Shown here: in pieces, positions 1 to 8,959 of the stretch
How positions within the stretch are numbered: position 1 is the stretch's first letter
How the letters are laid out: every line of letters begins with the position of its first letter
DNA from: Nocardia otitidiscaviarum NBRC 14405
GTDB lineage: Bacteria > Actinomycetota > Actinomycetes > Mycobacteriales > Mycobacteriaceae
Length of the DNA: 64,000 bases
Direction: 5' to 3'
Assembly (NCBI RefSeq): GCF_000308635.1
Contig: NZ_BAGD01000097.1
Span: 186,001-250,000 of the forward strand
Notes under the pieces: model-generated
Databases searched by the model: none
What the model saw: only the letters and a program-made list of their open reading frames with translations
What the model was told of the DNA's origin: nothing
Made by a program: the position numbers and the translations under genes

Positions 1-49
1 GGTGTGGCGCGCTCCGCTCCGCTTCCAGGCCCGGCAGGCCCGCCGACAT
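1..49 (-). CDS. 5' end of an unidentified gene running off the window start
   Basis: An ATG at 49 (minus strand) opens a frame to the window edge. It encodes MSAGLPGLEAERSAPH and continues beyond position 1. A good ribosome binding site (aggag, about 8 nt upstream) supports the start. The gene is divergent from the DUF3515 gene at 186. Sixteen residues are too few to identify the product; by M. tuberculosis synteny it could be thiL or a nearby regulator, but that is only inference. Confidence 0.35.
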   Translation of the reverse strand, partial: MSAGLPGLEAERSAPH

Positions 50-185
50 CTCGATTGCTCCTGCCGGTGATGGCGGTCTCCTTACGGCCGAGTGCGCTGC
101 GAACGGTGGACCAACCGACGGTACCCTCGTCCCTGCACTCGCAGACCACCAGCCGGACGCCACCGCCCGGCCGAGCAGATCGAGG

Positions 186-1052
186 ATGTCGGACCGGATG
201 AGCAAGGACACGCACGGGAACGAGACGGAACCCACGTCCACCGGGCAGCCAGCGGAATCCGGCGATCCCGGTAAGCCGGAAGCGGACGAGCCATCGACGA
301 CCGCGTCCGGGACGCCCGGTTCCTCGGACGCCCCCGGCACACCGGATATGCAGGCCCCGAACACCGAGACGCCCGGCGGCGACACCGCTGCCCGAGGCGA
401 GGCGACGGCCGCCACCGCCACCCCGGCGCGAGGCGAGCAAGCCGACGACACGGGCGCGTCCGAATCCGGCGCGGTCTCGACCCGAATCACCGTCAGCGAA
501 TCCGACGACGCGACCGCGGGACGTTCACCCGCGCTCATCGCCACGGCCGTCGCGCTGCCCATCGCACTGCTGGTGGGCGTGATCGTGATGGCGGTGGTGG
601 CGCGGCAGAACGTGACCCGGGAGCCCCTGGCGCTCGGTTCGGTGCCCGCGCCCGGTGCCGACGGCCCGGCGTGCACGGCGCTGCTGCCCGCATTGCCCGG
701 CGAACTCGGCGACTACACCACCTCGGAACTGGTCGAGCCCGCACCGCCCGCCACCAAGGCGTGGCAGCTGCCCGAGGGCGGGGAGCCGATCGTGCTGCGC
801 TGCGGGCTGGATCGGCCGTTGGAGTTCCATCGGGCGTCGCCGTTGCAGGTTGTCAACGGGGTGAACTGGTTCGCGGTGCGGGACGAGACCAGCGGGGTGA
901 CGTCGGGGACGTGGATCGCGGTCGACCGGGGCACGTATATCGCGGTCACCATGCCCGACAGCGCGGGCCCGACTCCGTTGCAGGAGATCTCGGACGCGAT
1001 CACCGCAACGATCCCGGCACAGCCGCTCGACCCGGGCGAGTTGCCGAACTAG
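186..1052 (+). CDS. DUF3515 family membrane protein
   Basis: This 288-residue protein has an N-terminal stretch of about 110 residues rich in Thr, Pro, Glu and Ala that looks disordered. One hydrophobic segment follows (ALIATAVALPIALLVGVIVM, about residues 118-142), then an extracytoplasmic domain with two cysteines (CTALLP and LRCGL). The position immediately upstream of ddl on the opposite strand matches the DUF3515 protein Rv2980 of M. tuberculosis, which is shorter because it lacks the long acidic N-terminus. The function of the family is unknown. An alternative ATG at 198 has better spacing from the gagg at 182-185. Confidence 0.8.
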   Translation: MSDRMSKDTHGNETEPTSTGQPAESGDPGKPEADEPSTTASGTPGSSDAPGTPDMQAPNTETPGGDTAARGEATAATATPARGEQADDTGASESGAVSTRITVSESDDATAGRSPALIATAVALPIALLVGVIVMAVVARQNVTREPLALGSVPAPGADGPACTALLPALPGELGDYTTSELVEPAPPATKAWQLPEGGEPIVLRCGLDRPLEFHRASPLQVVNGVNWFAVRDETSGVTSGTWIAVDRGTYIAVTMPDSAGPTPLQEISDAITATIPAQPLDPGELPN

Positions 1053-1058
1053 ACCCGC

Positions 1059-1361
1059 TCAGGACTTGGCGAGGCGGGCGGTCCCGGAGCGGAGGTCGAT
1101 GTCGAAACCGCCGGGAGCGCCGTCGCCGGGATTCTCGCGGTGCATGAGCACCGACTGCCGCTGTTCGAATTCGACGCGCTTGCCGGAGGAGAACACGGTG
1201 TCGAGCTGTTCGAAGCCGATGGCGCTCGCGGTGCGCTGCTCGTCACCGCGCATCCACGGCAGCGCGGTTCGTCCGGTGGTCCTGCGGTAGGCCACATCGG
1301 CGAAGGCCACCGCGATGAGCAGCAGGGCCAAGCCGGGAAGGGTCATCGCGACGATCACCAT
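1059..1361 (-). CDS. small membrane protein, DUF6191-like
   Basis: This 100-residue protein begins with one hydrophobic helix (about residues 2-22, VIVAMTLPGLALLLIAVAFA), followed by a soluble tail containing FEQLDTVFSSGKRVEFEQRQ and ending in RSGTARL. The tail pattern resembles DUF6191 proteins of Nocardia and Streptomyces, which have no known function; I make that assignment from memory of the family. The gene converges with the DUF3515 gene, only a few bases from its stop, and lies downstream of ddl on the same strand. Confidence 0.6.
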   Translation of the reverse strand: MVIVAMTLPGLALLLIAVAFADVAYRRTTGRTALPWMRGDEQRTASAIGFEQLDTVFSSGKRVEFEQRQSVLMHRENPGDGAPGGFDIDLRSGTARLAKS

Positions 1362-1441
1362 GTCGACGATACCCGTGTGGCCCGGCGCGATTCAGGGGAC
1401 GAATCGCGCCGAACCGAAGCGGCACCACGCCGCTCGGGCCG

Positions 1442-2542
1442 TCAGCGCAGCCCGGTACCCCGCGCCAGCGCGGTCTCGATGAGCGTGCTCACCAGGGTCG
1501 AATTGTCGATGCCGCTGGCCTCCCACATGCGCGGATACATGGAGATGGCGGTGAACCCGGGCATGGTGTTGATCTCGTTGATGACCGGACCGTCCGCGGT
1601 GACGAAGAAGTCGACGCGGGCCAGACCCTGGCAGTCCAGCGCCCGGAACGCCTCGACCGCCATCTCGCGGACCTGCGTCGCCACATCGTCGTCGAGTTTG
1701 GCCGGAACATCGAATTCGCAGACGTCGTCGATGTATTTGGTGTCGAAGTCGTAGAATCCGGGCCCCTCGGCGGCGGGGTCGGTCTCCGGCATCCGGATCT
1801 CCGCCACCACACTGGCTTCCACCCGGCCGTCCGGGAATTCCAGTACGCCGCACTCGACTTCACGCCCCACGATCGCCGCCTCCACGATCACCTTCGGATC
1901 GTGTTCGCGGGCGGTGGCGATGGCGGCGTCGAGATCGTCCCAGGAGACCACCTTGGTGATGCCGATGGAGGAGCCGCCGCGTGCGGGCTTGACGAAGACC
2001 GGCAGGCCGAGCCGCCGCTGGTCGGCCTCGCTCAGGGTGGGCGCACCGGGTCGCAGCACCACCTGGGTGCCGATGGGAAGTCCTTCGGCGGCAAGGAGTT
2101 TCTTGGTGAACTCCTTGTCCATACCGGCCGCGCTGGCCAACACGCCCGGGCCCACGTACGGGACCCCGGCCAGTTCCAACAGTCCCTGCAGCGTGCCGTC
2201 CTCACCCCAGGCGCCGTGCAGCACCGGGAACACCACGTCCACACTGCCCAGCACCTCACCCCCGCCGACCGGCACCAGATGCCCGGACCGGCTGGGGTCG
2301 ACGGCCAGCGTGAGCGCGGTCCCCGCGGACGCCTCGACCGCTAGTTCCCGGGCCTTGCCGCTCAGCTCCCGCGGATCCCGACCGCCCAGCACCCAGGTGC
2401 CCTCGCGCGTGATCCCGATCGGAACCGGCTCGTACCGTTCGGGATCGAGGCTGCCCAGCACGGTGCGGGCCGATACGCACGATACGCCGTGCTCATTGCT
2501 CCGCCCGCCGAATACCACCGCCACCCGGATCCTGTTGGTCAT
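1442..2542 (-). CDS. ddl: D-alanine--D-alanine ligase
   Basis: Joins two D-alanines with ATP to give the dipeptide used by MurF in peptidoglycan synthesis; cytoplasmic. The 366-residue length is normal. Visible ATP-grasp hallmarks are GGRSNEHGVS near the N-terminus, HGAWGEDGTLQG, the ATP-binding VFVKPARGGSSIGI, and the C-terminal metal-binding INEINTMPGFT. It is followed upstream on the same strand by gpsA with an 81-base gap, the same order as ddlA-gpdA2 in mycobacteria, so the two may be co-transcribed. Confidence 0.97.
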   Translation of the reverse strand: MTNRIRVAVVFGGRSNEHGVSCVSARTVLGSLDPERYEPVPIGITREGTWVLGGRDPRELSGKARELAVEASAGTALTLAVDPSRSGHLVPVGGGEVLGSVDVVFPVLHGAWGEDGTLQGLLELAGVPYVGPGVLASAAGMDKEFTKKLLAAEGLPIGTQVVLRPGAPTLSEADQRRLGLPVFVKPARGGSSIGITKVVSWDDLDAAIATAREHDPKVIVEAAIVGREVECGVLEFPDGRVEASVVAEIRMPETDPAAEGPGFYDFDTKYIDDVCEFDVPAKLDDDVATQVREMAVEAFRALDCQGLARVDFFVTADGPVINEINTMPGFTAISMYPRMWEASGIDNSTLVSTLIETALARGTGLR

Positions 2543-2623
2543 GCCCGGAACCGTACCCGGTCACCGATGACGCTTCGGTTACACGGGTGACTCGCCCCGC
2601 TCTCGAACCGGACGACAGCGGCG

Positions 2624-3619
2624 TCACTCCGACTTGAGCCGCCGCCCCAGCAGCTGCCCCACCGCCTCGGCGGCCGACAGCCCTTCGTGGCAGACGCGGT
2701 GCACGGCATCGGTGAGCGGCATCTCCACGCCGGTCCGCTCCGCCAGCGCGCGGACCGAGGTGCAGGACTTCACGCCCTCGGCGACCTGGCCGTGGGTGGC
2801 CTCCTGGGCGGTCTCCATGGTGCCGCCGGAGCCGAGCACATGACCGAAGGAGCGGTTGCGTGACAGCGGGGAGGTGCAGGTGGCGACCAGGTCGCCGACT
2901 CCGGCCAGACCGGCGAGGGTCACCGGTTCCGCGCCGAGGGCGACGCCGAGCCGGATGATCTCGGCGAGCCCGCGGGTGATCAGGCTGGCGATCGAGTTGT
3001 CACCCAACCCCATGCCGGAGGCGATACCGCAGGCCAGGGCGATGACGTTCTTGCACGCACCGCCGATCTCGCAGCCCACCACATCGGTATTGGTGTAGGG
3101 CCGGAAGTAGCCGGTGGCGCAGGCCCGCTGCACCGCCTCGGCGCGCGCGGCGTCGCTGCACGCGACCACGGTGGCGGCGGGTTGGCGGGCGGCGATCTCC
3201 TTGGCCAGGTTCGGCCCGGACAGCACCGCCACCCGGCTCGGGTCGGCGCCGCTCACCTCGGCGATCACCTGGCTCATGCGCAGCAGCGTGCCGGTCTCGA
3301 TGCCCTTGGCCAGGCTCAGCAGCGTGGCGTCGGCCGGAATATCGGCCTTCCACGCCGCGAGATTGGCCCGCAGCGACTGCGACGGCACCGCCAGCACCAC
3401 GATGTCCGCGCCGTCCAGGGCGATTCGGTGGTCGTCGGTGGCGGCGATGGGCGGCAACTCCACATCGGGCAGATACCAGGGGTTGCGATGTTCACCGGCG
3501 ATCGCCTTCGCCACCTCCGGTCGCCGGGCCCACATGGTGACCTCGGTTCCCGCCTCCGCCAACACCTTCGCGAACGCGGTCCCCCACGACCCCGCTCCCA
3601 GCACCGCTGCCCTCGTCAT
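2624..3619 (-). CDS. gpsA: NAD(P)H-dependent glycerol-3-phosphate dehydrogenase
   Basis: Reduces dihydroxyacetone phosphate to sn-glycerol-3-phosphate for phospholipid synthesis. I chose the ATG at 3619 because the 331-residue protein then begins MTRAAVLGAGSWGTAFA, placing the Rossmann glycine motif at residues 8-13 as usual; the open frame extends 28 codons further upstream without homology. The catalytic-lysine region IGGACKNVIALACGIASGMG and the substrate-binding NRSFGH are present. Likely transcribed with ddl. Confidence 0.96.
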   Translation of the reverse strand: MTRAAVLGAGSWGTAFAKVLAEAGTEVTMWARRPEVAKAIAGEHRNPWYLPDVELPPIAATDDHRIALDGADIVVLAVPSQSLRANLAAWKADIPADATLLSLAKGIETGTLLRMSQVIAEVSGADPSRVAVLSGPNLAKEIAARQPAATVVACSDAARAEAVQRACATGYFRPYTNTDVVGCEIGGACKNVIALACGIASGMGLGDNSIASLITRGLAEIIRLGVALGAEPVTLAGLAGVGDLVATCTSPLSRNRSFGHVLGSGGTMETAQEATHGQVAEGVKSCTSVRALAERTGVEMPLTDAVHRVCHEGLSAAEAVGQLLGRRLKSE

Positions 3620-3791
3620 CAGACCAATATATGCACCCGTCGCGCCCGGCCGGGCCGCACTGCCACACCCGGGAACATTCCCGCGTGCTCGACCGCTTGG
3701 CATTTCAGAGCGGTGGTCGCGGACGGGCGTTCACGCGGCGTTTACTGCCACCGCCGCGCGCCGGGTAACCATCGAGTGGGAGGATTCGGGC

Positions 3792-4514
3792 ATGCGCTCG
3801 TCCGTGCACGCCGTCATCGCGGTGAAGAGTCTCGCGCTCGCCAAGAGCCGACTCGCCGACCGGCTGCATCCACGCGACCGGCCCCGGTTGGTGCTGGCCA
3901 TGCTCGCCGACACCGTGGACGCGGCCACCGCGACGCCGGAAATCGGCTCGGTCACGGTGGTGACGCCCGATCCGCGGGTGGCCGATCTGGTGCGTGGGCT
4001 GGGCGCGTACGTCCACCCGGAAGCGATGCGATCACAGTCGCGGGCCGATAGCCATAGCGGATTGAACGCGGCCCTGTCCGCCGCCGCCGAGGCGGTGCGC
4101 CGCCACCACGGCCCGGTGGAACTGCTCGCGCTGCAAGCGGATCTGCCCGCCCTGCGGCCGGTCGAACTGTCCGGGATGCTCACCGCCGCACCCGAGAACC
4201 GGCGCGCGGTGGTGGCCGACCACGCCGGGACCGGCACCGTCGCCCTGCTGGTTCGCGACGGATCCGCCCCCCTCGCGCCGCTTTTCGGCACCGACTCGGC
4301 CCGCCGCCACATCGCCGCCGGTGCGGTGGAGTTGCTCGGTGACTGGCCCGGGTTGCGGCAGGACGTGGACACCGCCGACGATCTGGGCCGAGCGATGACA
4401 CTCGGCGTGGGCGTGAACACCCGCGCCCTGCTGAGTGAACTCGGTGTGTCGCGACGGAGAGATGGCAAACATTCAGTGGACCGCACGGGTCCGCCGGTGC
4501 GACGACCGGCGTGA
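3792..4514 (+). CDS. cofC: phosphoenolpyruvate/2-phospho-L-lactate guanylyltransferase (F420 synthesis)
   Basis: Activates phosphoenolpyruvate (in mycobacteria, where it is called FbiD) or 2-phospholactate with GTP in coenzyme F420 synthesis. From ATG 3792 the 240-residue product starts MRSSVHAVIAVKSLALAKSRL, which carries the nucleotidyltransferase N-terminal lysine and arginine signature, followed by LLALQADLPALR, the NTP/metal-binding aspartate region. It lies between gpsA and ppk exactly as Rv2983 does. The C-terminal 25 residues (RRRDGKHSVDRTG...) look unstructured. The frame is open far upstream on the gpsA antisense strand, but that part is not coding. Confidence 0.92.
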   Translation: MRSSVHAVIAVKSLALAKSRLADRLHPRDRPRLVLAMLADTVDAATATPEIGSVTVVTPDPRVADLVRGLGAYVHPEAMRSQSRADSHSGLNAALSAAAEAVRRHHGPVELLALQADLPALRPVELSGMLTAAPENRRAVVADHAGTGTVALLVRDGSAPLAPLFGTDSARRHIAAGAVELLGDWPGLRQDVDTADDLGRAMTLGVGVNTRALLSELGVSRRRDGKHSVDRTGPPVRRPA

Positions 4515-4566
4515 TCTGCGCTGCAATGGGCGGTGTCGGACAGGCGAGCCCCTCGGCAGATAGGGA

Positions 4567-6753
4567 ATGATCGTGAGTGTGAGCGATACGGACACCGTCA
4601 AGCAACCGCCGCAGCTACCCGCGGCCCCGCCCGCGGCGACCCCACCGCCCACCCAGTCGAAGTTGCCGCAGAATCGCTACCTCAATCGGGAACTGAGCTG
4701 GCTGGATTTCAACGCCCGCGTGCTGGCCCTGGCCGAGGACCACTCGCAGCCGCTGCTCGAGCGCGCCAAATTCCTCGCCATCTTCGCCTCGAATCTCGAC
4801 GAGTTCTACATGGTTCGCGTGGCCGGGCTGAAGCGCCGCGCCGAGACCGGTCTCTCGGTCCGCTCCGCCGACGGCCTGTCCCCCACCGAACAGCTCGATC
4901 TGATCGCCGCCCGCGCCCAGGAACTCGCCGACCGGCACGCCCGCGTCTTCCTCGATTCGGTGCTGCCCTCCCTGATCGAGGAGGGCATCGCCATCATCGG
5001 CTGGGCCGACCTCGACGACGCCGAGCGTCAACGCCTCTCCGGCTACTTCACCGACCAGGTCTTCCCGGTCCTCACCCCGCTCGCGGTGGATCCGGCCCAC
5101 CCCTTCCCCTACATCTCCGGCCTCAGTCTCAATCTGGCCGTGACGGTGAAGGATTCGGAGACCGGCGGCGAGCACTTCGCCCGGGTGAAGGTGCCGGACA
5201 ATGTGGACCGCTTCGTGCGGGTGCGCCGCTCCAACCCGGCGCGGGACGCCAACTCCCCCAGTGGATCCGCCATGGCGGCCTTCCTGCCCATGGAGGAGCT
5301 GATCGCGGCGCACCTGCCGCTGCTGTTCCCGGGAATGGAAGTGGTGGAACACCATTCGTTCCGCATCACCCGCAACGCCGACTTCGAGGTGGACGAGGAC
5401 CGCGACGAGGACCTGCTGCAGGCCCTGGAACGCGAACTCGCCCGCCGCCGCTTCGGATCCCCGGTGCGGCTGGAGGTCTCCGACGATATGACCGAGCACA
5501 TGCTCGATCTGCTGCTGCGCGAGCTCGACGTCGATCCCGGCGATGTCATCCAGGTGCCCGGCCTGCTCGACCTGTCCTGCCTGTGGCAGGTGTACGGGGT
5601 GGACCGCCCGCACCTCAAGGACGCGCCCTACGTGCCCGCCACGCCCCCGGCCTTCGGTGAACGGGAAACTCCGCGAAACGTTTTCGCCGCCCTGCGCGAG
5701 GGCGACGTACTCGTGCACCACCCCTACGACTCCTTCTCCACCAGCGTGCAGCGCTTCATCGAGCAGGCCGCCGCCGATCCGCAGGTGCTGGCCATCAAGC
5801 AGACCCTGTACCGCACCTCCGGTGACTCCCCCATCGTCAACGCCCTCATCGACGCCGCCGAGGCCGGTAAGCAGGTGGTGGCGCTGGTGGAGATCAAGGC
5901 CCGCTTCGACGAGCAGGCCAACATCAAGTGGGCCCGTGCCCTGGAGCAGGCGGGTGTGCACGTGGTCTACGGCCTCATCGGCCTCAAGACGCACTGCAAG
6001 ACCTGCCTGGTGGTGCGCCGCGAGGGCGCGACCATCCGCCGCTACTGCCATATCGGCACCGGCAACTACAACCCCAAGACCGCGCGCCTCTACGAGGACG
6101 TCGGATTGCTCACGGCCGCACCGGAGATCGGTGCGGACCTCACCGATCTGTTCAATTCGCTGACCGGTTACTCGCGCAAGGCCAACTACCGCAATCTGCT
6201 GGTGGCTCCGATCGGGGTGCGCGCCGGGATCATCGAGCGCATCGAACGCGAGATCGAACTCGCCGAGCAGGGTGAGCAGGCGCGAATCCGGCTGAAGGCC
6301 AACGCCATCGTCGACGAGCAGGTGATCGACGCCCTCTACCGCGCCTCCCAGGCGGGGGTGCCGGTGCAGATCGTGGTGCGCGGCATCTGCGGCCTGCGCC
6401 CCGGCGTGCCCGGGATGAGCGAGAACATCGAGGTGCGTTCGATTCTCGGCCGGTACCTGGAGCACTCCCGGGTGCTGCACTTCCAGGCGCAGAACGAGTA
6501 CTGGATCGGCAGCGCCGATATGATGCACCGCAATCTGGACCGGCGCGTGGAGGTCATGGCGCAGGTGAAGGATCCGCGCCTGGCCAAGCAGCTGGGCGAG
6601 GTCTTCGATTCCGCGCTGCATCCCGACACCCGCTGCTGGGTGCTGCAATCCGACAGCAGTTGGCTGGCACGGCCGGATACCTCGGTGGCGGGTGAGCAGG
6701 TGCGCGACCACCAGGAGCACCTGATGCGGCTGCGTCGTCCGGATCGCCGGTGA
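4567..6753 (+). CDS. ppk: polyphosphate kinase
   Basis: Polymerises the ATP gamma-phosphate into inorganic polyphosphate. The 728-residue protein has the PPK1 layout: the N-terminal domain starting NRYLNRELSWLDFNARVLALAED, the head domain, then two phospholipase D-like catalytic domains. The phospho-acceptor histidine is the H of YCHIGTGNYNPKTARLY, near residue 495. A proline-rich leader of about 35 residues precedes the conserved part. The stop overlaps the GTG of mutT1, so the two genes are almost certainly co-transcribed, as Rv2984-Rv2985 are. Confidence 0.97.
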   Translation: MIVSVSDTDTVKQPPQLPAAPPAATPPPTQSKLPQNRYLNRELSWLDFNARVLALAEDHSQPLLERAKFLAIFASNLDEFYMVRVAGLKRRAETGLSVRSADGLSPTEQLDLIAARAQELADRHARVFLDSVLPSLIEEGIAIIGWADLDDAERQRLSGYFTDQVFPVLTPLAVDPAHPFPYISGLSLNLAVTVKDSETGGEHFARVKVPDNVDRFVRVRRSNPARDANSPSGSAMAAFLPMEELIAAHLPLLFPGMEVVEHHSFRITRNADFEVDEDRDEDLLQALERELARRRFGSPVRLEVSDDMTEHMLDLLLRELDVDPGDVIQVPGLLDLSCLWQVYGVDRPHLKDAPYVPATPPAFGERETPRNVFAALREGDVLVHHPYDSFSTSVQRFIEQAAADPQVLAIKQTLYRTSGDSPIVNALIDAAEAGKQVVALVEIKARFDEQANIKWARALEQAGVHVVYGLIGLKTHCKTCLVVRREGATIRRYCHIGTGNYNPKTARLYEDVGLLTAAPEIGADLTDLFNSLTGYSRKANYRNLLVAPIGVRAGIIERIEREIELAEQGEQARIRLKANAIVDEQVIDALYRASQAGVPVQIVVRGICGLRPGVPGMSENIEVRSILGRYLEHSRVLHFQAQNEYWIGSADMMHRNLDRRVEVMAQVKDPRLAKQLGEVFDSALHPDTRCWVLQSDSSWLARPDTSVAGEQVRDHQEHLMRLRRPDRR

Positions 6754-7730
6754 GCGGCGCGCGCACCGATATGACCGAGGGCACCGCGACCGCTGAGAAC
6801 GGCAACGGGATCAACGATCCCCGCGTGACACCCAATATCCTCGCCGCCGGCGCCGTGCTGTGGCGTCACGACCGCTCGGGCGGGCTGGAGATCGCCGTCG
6901 TGCACCGGCCCAAGTACAACGACTGGTCACTGCCCAAGGGCAAGCTGGATCCCGGTGAGACGCCGATGGTCACCGCCGTGCGCGAGGTGGCCGAGGAGAC
7001 CGGTCTCCAGTGTCGGCTGGGCCGCTATCTGGGGCATGTGACCTACCCGATCCCGGGGCATCGCAAGCTCAAGCGGGTGTACTACTGGGCGGCCGAGGTG
7101 GTCGACGGGGCGTTCTCGGCCAATTCCGAGGTGGACGAGCTGCAGTGGCAGCGCATCGACGGTCTGATGGATCAGCTGTCCTATCCGATGGATCGCACCG
7201 TCGTGCGCAGCTTCCTGCGGTTACCGGCCGATACCGCCACCCTGCTGGTGGTGCGGCACGCCAAGGCCGGGCGCAAGGAGCGCTTCTCCGGCCCGGACGA
7301 CGAGCGGCCGCTCGAGAAGGCGGGGCGCGCCCAGGCCGCGGCGCTGGTGCCGAATCTGCTCGCCTTCGGCGCCGACGAAATCCACTCGGCCCCACCGCTG
7401 CGCTGCGTGCAGACCGTGGCCCCGCTGGCCGAGAAACTGGGCGTCGATATCGTCCGGGAGCCGTTGTTCTCCGAGGCCGGGTACGCACAGGCGCCCGATG
7501 CGGCGCTGCGGCGGGCAGTGGAACTGGTTTCCGAGGACAGCGTTCCGGTCATCTGCAGCCAGGGCAAGGTGATTCCGGATCTGCTCGACCGCTGGGCTGC
7601 CCGCGACGGCGTGGGTTTGCCGCCCGCCCGCAATCGCAAGGGCAGCGTATGGGTGTTGTCACTGCGCCGGGGTCGCCTGGTGGCCGCCGACCACCTCGAC
7701 CGCGCCCTCACGATCGATATCGGACGTTAG
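6750..7730 (+). CDS. mutT1: Nudix hydrolase fused to histidine phosphatase (MutT1 type)
   Basis: Two-domain sanitising enzyme: in mycobacteria MutT1 hydrolyses 8-oxo-(d)GTP and related substrates and the phosphatase domain finishes the conversion. Residues about 25-150 hold the Nudix box (GETPMVTAVREVAEETGL); residues about 165-326 are a histidine phosphatase with the catalytic LVVRHAKAG. The 326-residue length matches the MutT1 fusion rather than single-domain MutT. The GTG start overlaps the ppk stop (GTGA), which fixes the start and indicates translational coupling. Confidence 0.93.
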   Translation: MSGARTDMTEGTATAENGNGINDPRVTPNILAAGAVLWRHDRSGGLEIAVVHRPKYNDWSLPKGKLDPGETPMVTAVREVAEETGLQCRLGRYLGHVTYPIPGHRKLKRVYYWAAEVVDGAFSANSEVDELQWQRIDGLMDQLSYPMDRTVVRSFLRLPADTATLLVVRHAKAGRKERFSGPDDERPLEKAGRAQAAALVPNLLAFGADEIHSAPPLRCVQTVAPLAEKLGVDIVREPLFSEAGYAQAPDAALRRAVELVSEDSVPVICSQGKVIPDLLDRWAARDGVGLPPARNRKGSVWVLSLRRGRLVAADHLDRALTIDIGR

Positions 7731-8048
7731 ACCAAATTTGGTGTGCCGCTGGCGGATGCAGCGCCGTCAGCGGCGTATTCGACGGGCGGAGATACGATCT
7801 CCATTTATACGGTCATCCGACCATTCCAACCGAGATCATTTCCGCCGTCACAACCGTTCCATTCCGGCACACCGGCACCATTTCGCACCGTCACAGGCCC
7901 ATTTCGCATCAGCGCTAGCGCATTTCACCGCGCAGGCGGCGTACCGGTCCAAAACCCCGCTCCGACAGGCCGATCCGGCCTCTGACGGGGAGATCTGCCC
8001 CCCGACCGGCCCGATTCCCCGCCCCGGCAGGCGAATCCGGCCCCTGAC
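7731..8048. other. intergenic stretch with a periodic CATTyC motif
   Basis: The 406-base space between mutT1 and hupB has no supportable gene apart from the terminator at its right end. It contains seven copies of a short (c)cattyc element at about 7801, 7821, 7836, 7859, 7878, 7900 and 7920, 16-22 nt apart. An 80-codon GTG frame (7743-7985) reads the motif as recurring Pro-Phe but has no ribosome binding site. The meaning is unknown. Confidence 0.4.
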
Positions 8049-8088
8049 ATGCGAAACGGCCCGGGCCGATGGCCGGGCCGTTTCGCAT
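8049..8088 (-). terminator. hairpin terminator after hupB (probably bidirectional)
   Basis: A perfect 16-bp inverted repeat, arms 8049-8064 (atgcgaaacggcccgg) and 8073-8088, with an 8-base loop. It lies about 50 bases past the hupB stop and could also end the ppk-mutT1 transcript. It lacks a long T tract, typical of actinobacterial hairpins. Confidence 0.7.
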
Positions 8089-8136
8089 ATGTCGTCCCAC
8101 TGCGTAGCGCAGTGCCTCCGCTGGACGCTACCCCCG

Positions 8137-8802
8137 TCAGCGACGGGCGGTGCGCTTGGCGGCGGTCTTCTTCGCGGGCGCCTTCTTCGCGGCCGTCTTC
8201 TTGGCCGTGGTCTTCTTCGCCGCAGTTGCCTTGGCAGTGGTCTTCTTTGCCGTCGTCTTCTTGGCGGCCGGGGCCTTCTTCGCGGCCGTCTTCTTGGCCG
8301 TGGTCTTCTTGGCCACGGTCTTCTTGGCCGCCGTCTTCTTGGCCGGGGCCTTCGACGCGGCCTTCTTCGCCGTGGTCTTGGCCGGGGCCTTGGTGGCGGT
8401 GGTCTTCTTCGCGGCGGCCTTCTTGGCCGTCTTCTTGGCGGTCGTCTTCTTGGCGCCCGCCGCCTTGCCCGACACCGGGGCGGCCACACCGCGTTTCACG
8501 GCCGGGCCGCTCGCCGCGATCTTCTGCTTACCCGCGATGATCGCCTTGAACTGCGCGCCCGGACGGAACGCGGGAACCGAAGTCGGCTTCACCTTGACGG
8601 TTTCGCCGGTGCGCGGGTTACGGGCGACGCGAGCGGCCCGCTTACGCTGTTCGAAGACACCGAATCCGGTGATGGTGACGCTCTGGCCTTTGTTCACAGC
8701 GCGCACGATGGTGTCGACCATCTGCTCCACTGCCGCAGTAGCCGTGCGCCTGTCAGTACCCAACTTCTCGGTCAGAACATCGATCAGTTCCGCCTTGTTC
8801 AT
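8137..8802 (-). CDS. hupB: HU-type nucleoid protein with Lys/Ala-rich tail
   Basis: Histone-like DNA-binding and compacting protein. Residues 1-90 are a complete HU fold (MNKAELIDVLTEKLG at the start, the DNA-contact arm around RNPRTGE). The C-terminal half is a long run of KKTAAKK/PAKKT-type repeats like eukaryotic histone H1 tails. At 221 residues it matches mycobacterial HupB rather than E. coli HU. The Lys-Ala repeats leave long open frames on the opposite strand that I regard as non-coding. It lies upstream of leuDC on the same strand order as M. tuberculosis. Confidence 0.96.
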   Translation of the reverse strand: MNKAELIDVLTEKLGTDRRTATAAVEQMVDTIVRAVNKGQSVTITGFGVFEQRKRAARVARNPRTGETVKVKPTSVPAFRPGAQFKAIIAGKQKIAASGPAVKRGVAAPVSGKAAGAKKTTAKKTAKKAAAKKTTATKAPAKTTAKKAASKAPAKKTAAKKTVAKKTTAKKTAAKKAPAAKKTTAKKTTAKATAAKKTTAKKTAAKKAPAKKTAAKRTARR

Positions 8803-8959
8803 TGAATCCTCCGCAGACTAAATGGCCCGTCGTCGGACCGACTAGGTACCACGTTAAACCTTCATTGGGCAAGAGTCTATGTGCCACGCCAAAATTCATG
8901 TGGCGTGGCACACGCCCAGCAACCTGGTTTGGGAGGGTTCAGCTAACGGTTCCCAATGA

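Noticed and set aside
4615..6720. 701-codon minus-strand frame inside ppk
   Set aside because: High GC leaves long open antisense frames; this one has no recognisable domains while ppk is certain.
8150..8821. Long open frame on the strand opposite hupB (Phe/Val/Ala repeats)
   Set aside because: It is the complement of the Lys-Ala repeats of the HU tail; such low-complexity shadows are expected.
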